The notes beneath the pieces were generated by a model, which saw only the letters and a list, made by a program, of their open reading frames with translations, ran no database searches and was not told the origin of the DNA. DNA of 64,000 bases from Galaxea fascicularis (lineage: Eukaryota > Cnidaria > Anthozoa > Scleractinia > Euphylliidae), in NCBI GenBank assembly GCA_948470475.1, contig OX419341.1, positions 4,929,353 through 4,993,352 on the forward strand, given 5' to 3'. Of this stretch, positions 33,612-44,888 are shown piece by piece. Both the position numbers and the translations under genes were made by a program. Each line of letters opens with the position of its first letter. Within the stretch, counting starts at the first letter, position 1.

Positions 33612-33826
33612 GTTTCTTCTCGAATCCGTTTCCTCCAGCGGTGCAACGTCACGTTACTATGGAAACTAGTAACATTGACCCTATGAACAGCGGACCTGAC
33701 AGTGGGCGCAATAATTTTGTCGATCCCAGATCTCTCTCATAACAAAAATTTTGAGCCTGCAGTCGCAGATGTTTATTCAGCGGCGTCTCCTCCAAGAGGC
33801 CACTAGTGGAAGAATTTCTTCGTGGC
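33612..33826. promoter_or_regulatory. Divergent promoter CFAP97 / TDRD3
   Basis: 215 bases separate the two start codons. The CFAP97 start sits in AAACATGGCGGCC (minus strand), a YY1-type motif. No TATA box is seen. Confidence 0.55.
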
Positions 33827-36800
33827 ATGGAGGCAAAGTTGAAAGAGAATGGATGGTGGGTTTTCTTCTTAATTGCCATAACATATTAATTTGTGCGTTT
33901 TGCTTTCGTTGAGTTCAAAAGTCAGCTTGGCGCTGCTTTTTTCTTACCCTGCGTGCTTGATTTATTGCGCTCATTTCAGTGTTACGTTTTGGAAGTTGCG
34001 GTTTTTTCGAGTCGTTTCCATCGATTTATAAAAGGTGTGCGATCTGTTTGGAAAACTGTTGTAACTTCTACTAATAAATCGATCGTTTCTGCTTGCAGGT
34101 TTCTCTCCTCCGGAGGGATTGCAGAGTGTGAAAGGGCTTGTAACAAAGAGAAGCCGTCTTTGCAGGAGTTGTCGAGGGCAGCCCTAAATGTGAGTATTTC
34201 AAAACAAGTACGCAGATGATTGTATATTCAGAGTTGCCCATAAATTAATATTTCTGCACGCTTTGTCAACAAGTTCTTTAACATCGTCAATCCCTGTAGC
34301 CCACAATTCGGCCGTAAAACGTCGTGAGATGGATTTTACTTGTCGCTGAAGCTGTTTGCCACTATTCATTAAATATGAACATTTTAAAGTTTAATGTTTC
34401 TGTGAATCAGCTTATGACGGGATATCCGATTGATAATTATTTTGGTTTCCTATGATTGATTTTCCAATGGAGTTTACTTCCATTTCATTCTTATCTTTTA
34501 CTGTAACCACATGATGCTTAAACGTTGATTGAAGAAAGATAAAGTACATTTATTGCCTCTATAATTTTCCCTTACAAACGTTATAAATTATACACTCGCC
34601 ATCGTGATTATGCCATACTACGCTTATGGCCTGCTATTTTTTCTCGTAGTGGATTATGTTGTAAACTAGCAATTTGTGTTTCGAATGTTTTTACAGCTTC
34701 AATGGACGGAATGCCCTTCAAACCATTTTGTAATCCTGTCTTTTGGTTATAATTTTCAATGTGATAGTAAGCCATCTGAAGAACCCAAGATCAATATTAT
34801 ATTAAAACAATATTGTATGGTGACTGAATGAGGTTTTTGTGGACAAACTTAAAGAAGGGGGCATCAGGTGGTACTTAAAACCCCAAAAATCTAAGCAAAT
34901 ACTACAACACCAGGACAAACATTAATGGTGCACTGAAAAGATGCTTATTATATAAAGCGAATTTAGTACAACATTGTACAATGAAAAATATACCAAAAGA
35001 CTGTTAAGCCTGGGAATCCTGTGGTGGACTGTAATCCTATATAGCGGAGAGTGGTGATATCCCTGGTCCACCTCTGACAGACTGGCATCCCATCCAGGGT
35101 GGTAATATACCCAGTTACCTGACTATGAATCCTGTGATGGAGTGGCATCTATTTAAAAGGTATATGGATAGCACTGGTCACTTCATGACAGGTGTCCTGT
35201 GGTGAACAAAAATGCATGTTCACCATTTATGATGTATAAGAACTTGTCTGTTAGTCAATCAATTACTGGCAGTTTGCAGTTGACTGTGTGCAGTAATATA
35301 ATTTTGTTTTACTCTTAGCCATTTGACAGTAAAGAAACTATGTAAGTTTACATTACCTGCCATTTGGTTCCAATCCTTAAGCAGTTCTTTTCAATTTTTC
35401 TCAGACAATTCTGTCAAAGGAGAATTCAGTAATATGGTTATACGTAAGCCTACCTGTATGTGAAGCAGCACCAACCCAAAGGCCAGACCAGTAATAAATT
35501 ATGCCTAGTTATCTTATCTTGTTTCAATTTACCCTCTAGCTGGACTTGAAACAGTATGGTATCAAACATCTCCCTGATGATATCAACAGAGGCAAAGTGC
35601 AGGCAGTAAGTACTTCAATTTATTGACACTAACAGAGTTGCAGTGATGTAAAATAAGTAGAAGCTAGTCTTAAGCTCCACCTTGAATCAATGGTTTTAAA
35701 GGTTAAAGAATAACTTAAGGTTATTTGAGCAGATCAGCACACCTCTTCACTTTTGACTACCAGGATTTTTTCCTGCCATTTGACAGCTTCATCCTTCCTG
35801 AAAGTCAGATTTTTTTATTGATTCTCCAACAGGTCAGTGGCCCCATGGTTCTTCAGGTACAAAAGCTACGTAACGTGTCTGCTCCAAAAGCTAATGAAGA
35901 CTCAAACCATGCTCCAAGACTGTTAAAGGTTCAGCTTACAGATGGACACTTGACATGCCATGGATTAGAAATTTCATCCATTCCAGAACTCAGGTAAAGT
36001 AATATTAGACCAACAAATCAGTAATCTGCTTCTAACATATGATTTCTGTATTACTACATGTACTTCTAGTCCTTAACATACAACCCAAGGTCGACTAAAA
36101 GTCCACTGGCTTTCTCACTTCAGACTTTCTGTGCATGTAAGAATCTGCATAGATTTTGTACAACAGATGGTTTAAAAAAGTATTTAGTATCAGTGGTACA
36201 GTCAACTATCCTGTAAGCAACCACCCGACAAAGTGGTTGCTTACGGGAGGCGGTTGCTTATGACAAAAATCAACAAAATAAAGGCAAAACTGAATTGATT
36301 AACTACCGGTAATTATATAGAGATAATACCTTTTTATCTAAAATTAGGCTAATAGAGAGAATATTGGAAGCAATGGTGTATTTCACACCGAACAACGCCT
36401 GGAAAACCTTATCATACTACTGTTGAACCTTTGTATAACATTTTGTATCGGATCACTGTACCAACTCAAGCCATCTTGTTTTTGTATGTAAACAGTAACT
36501 GTTATTATCTGTCAGCACACTAGGTCAGTGCTATCAATACAGAAGTTTTATGACATTTGAGTAATGATTTTCTAAGAAACATATGTGATGATGTTGGGTG
36601 GTCACTTACTGGAAACAGAAAACAAAAGAATATATAAAATAAATTTCTTACCTGAAGAGTGGTTGCAGTGGCTTTAGAAATTTGAGTTCTGGATGCTTAC
36701 GAGAGAGTTTTTTGAACAGTATTTGACTGAGAAACAAAATGTTTGTTTACAAGGTGGCCGTTCATTGGAGGTGGTCGCTTTAACGAAAAGTGGTCGCTAT

Positions 36801-39800
36801 GACAGTTGACTGTATTTTATTTTATTTTATTTTATGCAAGATGAAAGATAAATTAGAGATAGACTGGGCTGCAGATAGCTGAAAGAGGCGGACTAGTCTT
36901 TATATACTATTATTACACTAATAAAATTATTTGTCTTAAGGAAAACACTAAACAAAAGTAAAAATCATTTCTCATTCTACAAAAATCAATAGCAAACAAA
37001 AATAAAATAGAAAAGAATAGGAAATTAAAGAAACAAGAGGAAAGACATACTAACAGATATTATGATAAGTGTCTCTTCATTAATGAGCTCATTACCTCAA
37101 TATTAAAATTAAAGTGTTGTTCATGACTTAGATGTTTATCTTTCTCCATCCACCCATGGATATATATACATGAACAGTTGAACAAATCAGAACACCAAGA
37201 ACAACATGTGCAATGTTATACTTACTCTTTGCAAACAGTGTATGGGTTTTTTTTTGTCCACCTTCACATTTTGCCTACAGAGTTGAAGGAGACAAGGTGA
37301 CCTCTGTCCATTAACAGGATCATCTGACCAAAGAAAGATGTTGATTGCACAGTCAGGGTGGTCTTACATGTACCTGTTATTTTAAGACCCTGGTCTGTGT
37401 TCTGGTGTGGGATTTGGACCCATAGTCAGTGTAGTACTTGAGGGTCTGAAGCGTCACTGAGTTAAAGATTTATTCCATTTCTTCCATTTTGGAAGCTAAG
37501 GAAGGAACAGACATTGTATTTATGGTTTTGTTTTCTTGATCAACAGCCTGTCAATCCCTCCAGGCACTAAGGTTTGTTTAACAGGCACCATCACTGTTAA
37601 GGAAAGCTTCCTGATGCTGGATTCGAACAACACCAAGGTTTTGGGTGGGGAGGTTCAGAAACTTAAAGAAAAATGGGAATTAAATAAGGTAATCAATCTT
37701 TTGACTTCAAAGAGAAAGCAAAAATTATTGAAAAATAAAACACAGATCACATAATCTAGTTGTATGCAAACTATTAGCCTGAATGAGGAATTAAGTGTTT
37801 AAAAGTCATCCTTGAAGTGACTTTGTGACACATACATGGCATTTGCTTTAGCAAAGATGTGAAGAGAGATACAAAGATGTGGGAGAGACAAATACCACTG
37901 ACCATAAGATATTTAATACACATTTGACAGTTGAACATGAACCAGAGTGAACATGAGAATGTGATATGCCTGTTGATGTTATTTTCCCAAGTGTACTTTT
38001 TATTAAGAATAATTTATATTTAACTAGTCTCCTTCGCAGACGCTCTTTTGGCTCGTCATGCAATCTTTCCTCCCCAATGAACATCTGCTGAAAGAAGCAG
38101 CAATTTGCGTAGTCTAACCAGAGTGCACTTCCCAATCCTGGAAGTGTACTTTGGACTTGGATGTGCTTCGTCAACAGTTTGCATTTCACCACAGTGCGTG
38201 TAATGGTTTCATAGTCAGACAGCAAACATTTGTCGACAGTTTTACTGGGATAGTGAATGGATATTTTCACTACAGAACTTCCGTGGACTGATGGTCTGTC
38301 CCCAATTTTGAGGGGAAGACATTTTGTATCGGAGTAGATCATGTCAAATTAGGCACCGAGATAGGTGAAGGTATGATTTCCTTAATGCTTGGCAAAATAC
38401 TCCCTGATTGACTTCAGCAACCTTCAGATAATGCAGAACTTTCTCCATTGTCTTCTTCTGAAGATATAGACTGAAGTGGTAGGGAAGGTGACAAATTTCA
38501 GTGATTTTGCTGTGTTACATTTCAGAGTTAAAGGTGCGATTGTCGCAATAACATCCACCTCCGATCAGTTGAATCTCGCCATACTCACTTCGTTCTTATT
38601 ACAGCTTTCTTGCATTTCTCCTTAAATCTCCCCTTGCATTGCTTGCAGTGTGTGCTTTAATTTTTTTAAAGTGAAGTAACCACTTATAACATTGAGAAAG
38701 GATGAATGTGTGGCTCAAGGAAAATACACTTAAATCGATTTCCAAGACATTTCCGATCAGGCTCGGAATGCCCACAGAACTCTTGCCGAACACTCGTATT
38801 CTCGCAGTAGGGATTAGAATGGAACTACACACTGAGGAAATTATCGTTTCCAATAATTTTTTTTGGAGTAACATTTAGTTGCGTTTGGAATTATTTATTT
38901 GCAAGAAAAAGAAAACCCCTCAAGGGCTCTTAAGGAGCATTTTAAATGCAACTTTTGATTGGCTTTTCATTACACAATAACTTAGCTCTGATTGGCTCTG
39001 TAATAATTTTCATGTGGATTCCAGCTGATCTTTGCTAACAATGGGAAAGGAATGTGCCGTTTGTTTCAACAGATGTTCGTTGGAGAGGAAAGATTGCATG
39101 ACGAGCCAAAAGAGAGTCTGTGAAGGAGACTAATATTTGACTGCCTTCAAATATTTTAACTGCAGACTCTTGCAAAGCATTCGCGTATGGCTTTGACTGG
39201 GGAAGGACCTCCTCCATTTGTGCCTTTTAGTCAAGGAATGCAGCAAGCTGGTGAAAATAAGGGAAGAACGACAGAAAACCCAAAAGGTAATACCCTAAGA
39301 ATAGTCTGCATGCTGTTATCCAAAAAGATTTTTTGCAGAAATTTTGATCCTTTAAAGGTGGAGAAACTTTTCAGTGCTTAACCCTCTCTTCGCATTGGTG
39401 TAGTGAATACGGAATTTGACGGTTGAATGAAAATTGCTAAAATTGTTAATTAATTGCATTGTTGGAAATTCAGAAAATGGTGAATCTTGAATTATTTCAA
39501 TCTGTTATGCTTATTGTTCTTCAACCAATCAGATGGTTGATGAAACAGCGAGAGTGATTGTCGTTACAGTTTGTGGGTTAGCCATCTTGTTTATCATTGG
39601 TTTTTTTATGCAACACAATAAAAAGAAAGATTTTCTGGTTCTCATGGTTTTCTGAGTTTAACTGTAACAGTGTGTTTCCTTAAATTTTATGATTCATGAT
39701 ATTACCCTCTCTTTCAAGCCACCCCTTGTGTGCTATTGTTACAGACAATACCACACGGTTGTCACCACAACTGGCCCTTTAGATTGCACCTTGAGAATCA

Positions 39801-42800
39801 CAGTTTTTCAGAATGTCGATGAAAAAATTATTTCAATCTCTACTTGCTTTTAAAGTGAATGGTGTTCTACAAAACAATGTTGATAAACCAAGAAGTTCTC
39901 AGAACAGAGACACAAATGCTCCACCAAAAGGAAGAGCCAGTGATACAAGCAGAAGCAACAGACCTGCCAGTCAAGATCAAAGAGATGGTGCTGGCAGAAA
40001 ATTTACCAATAACCAAAGAGATGACAGGACAGATAGTAAGAGAATGAATTCTGACAAAGCAAACAGCAGATATGCAGCTGAGGGAAGAACAAGTCTCAGT
40101 AATTCAAAAGAAAAAGATACCAGACAGTCTGTGGATTCTGAGTCAATGAATCATGAGAAGCCGAGAGAAGGATTTAACCAATCTGATGATGACAAACACA
40201 ACAGTAGAACAGAACAGAGTGAAAGATCAGAAAAGTCTTGGTCAAGATCTCAGGTGAGTAAGCTGCCTCCCTCTATCTCTCCTTTGTGCCTTCCCCCCTC
40301 CTTCCCCCCTCCTTCCCCCCTCCTTCCCCCCTCCTTCCCCCCTCCTTCCCCCCTCCTTCCCTCCCCCCTTCCCACCCTCTTTCTCTCTTCCCTTCACCCT
40401 CTCTTGCCCCCTTCCTTTTCTCTCACTTTCTTCCTCCTTTCTTCCCAACTTGCTTCCTTCCTCCTCTTTCTCTCCTTCCCATCCTAATTCCCTCTCCTCT
40501 CTCTGCTTCTCAGTGTTTAGGATATTAACCCTTAAATCCCCAATGTCACCATGCGTATTGTACTGTGCTCTTACAAATAACTGTGCAATACCTTTCACCT
40601 CATAGGAGCCAAGCAGAGGAGGTGGGAAGGTTCGAGGTCGAGGGGGGAGACGTGAACCAGCAGGTAAGTGAGAAAGTTAGTAAACAACTTGCTGGTATTT
40701 AAAAAACATGAGCTGAAAACCCTTGAGCTTTGGGATTCAGGTATTGTTTACCATAAGTTGTTGCGAGTCTCCACATTGAAAACCTGAAATCATGGATTGA
40801 ATGCTGTCAAACAAGATCGTGTTCAACAGGCAGCCTTCAAATTTTTCTCGTAAAATCAGGAACTCTTGCATAAAATTCTGTTGCTTTCAAAGACGATTTA
40901 TTTGAGACTTATTTATTATTTAGTTTTGTTTCTGTCAACAGGCAGAGGAAGAAGTGATGCTGATGGTGTTGATGATCATGTAGAAGATTACAGAAGTAGA
41001 CAACCTTCTGAGCCAGCTCTCTGGGACTTCCTCTCAACAAAATTTCCAACCGTTAAAGGTTTGTTTTAGGTTTAAAAATTAACTGTCGTATGACTTTGCA
41101 CTCCTCATTCTTGTAGTAAAACTCAGGGTTGTCACTGGGAGTTTAAGTAGGTGGATGAATGGGTTGAAGTGGTTGACGACAGATTATAATGAGCATCAAG
41201 CTCACAAATGCAATTTCCTACATTTTGGGGCAAAAGAAGTGAGCACAAAGTGGTCTGACAGACGGTGGAAATTTGCCGGCTCCTAATGACAACCCTGAAC
41301 ACCTTTATTTTTATTTTTTTTTAAGATACAAAGAATCAAAAGCCGTTAAAGTCCATAGAAAATCAAAAGACTGATGAGGCCCCACAAGAGAGGCCTCCAC
41401 CTAGACCACCTCCTAGACCTGACACTGACATGAAACCAAGGCAATATAAGCAAGAATCCAGGGTGGAGAAGACAGAAAACACTTCACCTCCAAGGCAGCA
41501 ACAAGGTGATGCACAGGGGGAGTATGCTACACTAAGAGACCATGAAAAACCAAAGAATGAGACATCACCACAGCAAAGAGATGGAAGACAACAGTCCAAG
41601 CCACAGAGGGATCAGTATTATAAACAGCAACAGAATCCTGGCCCAGCCAAAGGGAAAGGTTCCAGAAGACACGATCATGATTCTAGACCATATAATCAAA
41701 GCTTGCCTCCAAGGCTGCAGAAGAAGCAACAACAGCAACGGCAGCAGCAACAGCACCAGCACCACCATCAGCATAGTCAACAGAAAGAAGAAGGAGGCAG
41801 CACTGATGATCAGGCGGAAACTGGGTATTCTAGTGGGACCAGCCCACCGTCTGTAGCCCAGGATGATGATGCCATTGTCAGGTTTAGTACAGCACCGCCA
41901 GCCCACCGATCTGAATATGCTGAAGAACCTCAAAGCCAAGTTACACAACCATTGCAGTTGCAAGAGGCACATGGTGGGTGCTATCATGGGCAGCAGTATG
42001 GGCATGGGAAGTGGCATAAGAATTACCGCCAAGGATCTGAGCATTTTAGGCCACAAAGTTTCACCCCTCCCAATGTGCAGCAACAACAGCAACAGCATAT
42101 AGAGTTTGTTAGCATGGCTATGGAGTCCCAGCGCTCTCAGACACAGTTTGTTGTTGGCCAAACACAACCATTCGTGGAGCAGGGTGGGAGAGAGCAGCCA
42201 GAAATTGGCATGCCACAGGAATACCAATATGTACAGCCGCCTCAGCCAACAGTTCAGGCATATCCAGTATATCAACTCCGTCCTGCTCAGATGCCACAGC
42301 AACAAATTGCACCGCAGCAGCCTGTTGCACAACAAGTAGCAACTCCAATGGGAGCAACACAGGTATGCGCTATGATTAATTTTGTTCACTTTCAAAGCAG
42401 TAGAAAACAATTCATTATTATGAAACAGTTGCCTTTTTTGATTGAATTGAGACCTGTACACACTGTTGTTCTTCATCAGGAGACCAAAACAAAGCATGCA
42501 GATAATGGCATTTATCATATTTAATCGATGAATTAAGTAGCTCCCCATCATCTCAGTACTCAAGTGAAGAAGAAATTTGGAATCAAAATAGCAAGATAAA
42601 ATTCGTGAAATGTGTTACAAAGAAAAGAGAGTTTCTTTTCAATTCAACTCAAGCGATGCAGCGCTGTGCTGTAAGATATTGTAGTCCACAATTTTAGAAA
42701 AGACTGAGGACTGAGGAATAATTTTTAAGTTGGAAAAAAATGTACTTCTTACCTGACCTATCCATTATTGATGTTAAAGACTGTGCAGTTGAATAGGAGC

Positions 42801-44852
42801 TGAACAAAAGGCTTAGGAAACTAAAAAAAAAAATAGAGATTGTATGGTATGTGGGGGGCACACTTTTCGAAATGGAGACATTTGTACAGGATTTTTAAAT
42901 TCATGTTATAATCTGGTGGCTTTTCATTGAAACATGCTCAAACTTGAAAAAACCACTAATATTAAGATGACCTTTCATGCGAGGAACAACTTAATTCATT
43001 TTGATTGATTTTCAATGAAGTATGGATTCGTTCTGAGGTACAAAAGTAGGCAATTTGAAAAGTGGCATCATCATCCCATTTAAGCTAGTACCAATATTTA
43101 CTATAATAGATTATAAAACTTAAGCAAAACTGTTGCCTTTTTTAATCAGTCTGATTGCACTTTCAGTGTGGGGACAGTCTGCAGACTTAAAATGCATGAT
43201 CATCTCTTTTTTCTTATTATGTTAGTTTTTCTTGTTCCCGTTGAAAGAGAGGTCCACAAACATTTCAGTACTATATTTTTAGGTTGGCTGGAAGAAGGGG
43301 GACCACTGTTTAGCACCCTGGAGAGATGGGCAGGTAATAATATTGGTTACATGTATCTTAAGGTGACTTACTAGAGTTTTTTTCTGCTAAAGGCAGCTTA
43401 GGCACACTTGAAGTTCAGTAAGCATTACACACAAGCTAGAGTCGTGTCGACTGACTAAGAAACACCCGAGAGCAAAAACAAAACAATTTTTAAAACATTG
43501 CGTCTGTGGCCAAATATGTATTATGGGATGTCCAAGAAGCAATAGGGGGTGGGGTATAAAATAGACCAATTGGGGGTGTTTTTCTCAAAATCTAGCCATA
43601 TGACCCCACCTAAAAGTTTCAGGATTTGAAATGTGGATAAAAAGAAACATTTAGAGAGAAGAACACAAAAATTTGTCAGGCACAATTTTTGCATTTGGTA
43701 AAAATGTTGAATTTTGTCTATTTTTAAAATTAATAGAATTATCTGACAGATTTTTTTTGAAAAAATTTGTACATCTCCATTTGGGTTCAAAATTTGGACA
43801 TACGTAGTACGGCTAGTTTTTTGAGAAATTAAGTGAAGAAAACTGAGTTTTTCAGGTTTTGTGGGACCTGTATTTAGAAAAGCATTGCACATGCATGTCA
43901 GAGAAACCAAACTTCTATGAGTTCTATGGTAGAAATTACGATCAGCAGCTGACATACTGTTCCTCTACAGTTTTATAGTGCTAAGATGGAGGAGCTTGTA
44001 GGTGATGGAATTAGTTGTATTGTGTCCTTCTTGGATTTCCACAACAGTAGTGACGTTGTACCTCTCACATCCTTAAGACCTTTTCCAATAATTACTTGGG
44101 TAAGTACGTGACTGGTGTTTTTCCAATAGAAATGGCATTCTTGTGATAGAATCAGATCAGTCCACTACAGTCATTGACAGGAGTGAGAAAAGTGTCACTG
44201 ATATGTTAGTTGCTTGGCAACAGGCGATAGGACAACTAAAAAAGGAAATTATTGCTTCCAGTATTCAATCAGAGTTCACATGGCTTCATTGCGTACAAGC
44301 CTCGTGGTTTCATTTTGGTCTCCTCAGCATTTTTATCTTTTGTCCTGTAAATCTATATTCTGTAATACTTTTAGTATGGAAAAACAATACGAATTGACTA
44401 ACACTTCTCGGATAAGGACGATAAGCCGGAGGTCCCGTCTCACAACTCTCTTCAATTAATTCTATGGGACCTTAAGGAACCACTAGGGACGTAACGAACC
44501 CTGGCTGTGACCACCCCTGGTGCTGACTTGTGTCTCGGGCCCGCAGTAATTGGCGCTCGCTGTTGCGGTGTCCCTGCCAGCTTGGCGAAGTTAAATAAAT
44601 AAATAAAATAAAAGACTAACCCTAAGACTAACTGTAAGTCATATGAAGATCGGTCTTTTTCTGTCCGTTCCCCTAAACTGTGGAACAGGTTACCACACAG
44701 TTTAAAAAAAGATTGTAATACTGTTAATTCTTAATCTAATCGTTAAAACGTATCTTTTTAATCAATACTTTTTTATCCCACATTCACCTTGCTTTTGTTC
44801 AGTTTTTCATTTTGTAAAGCACCTTTGAACCTTTCATTAAGGTGCTATGTAA

Positions 44853-44888
<36 letters not shown>

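Noticed and set aside
33649..33879. 76-codon minus frame over the TDRD3 start
   Set aside because: It is antisense to TDRD3 exon 1 and the divergent promoter, with no similarity to any family.
37848..38342. 164-codon minus frame as a transposase
   Set aside because: It straddles the end of the transposon and lacks any DDE or helix-turn-helix motif that I can recognise.
40242..40598. 118-codon Gly/Glu-rich minus frame
   Set aside because: A shadow of the CCTTCCCCC repeat and C/T tract in a TDRD3 intron.
41565..42563. 332-codon minus-strand frame
   Set aside because: It is the antisense of the Gln-rich TDRD3 exon 10; CAG/CAA repeats read as Leu/Cys runs.
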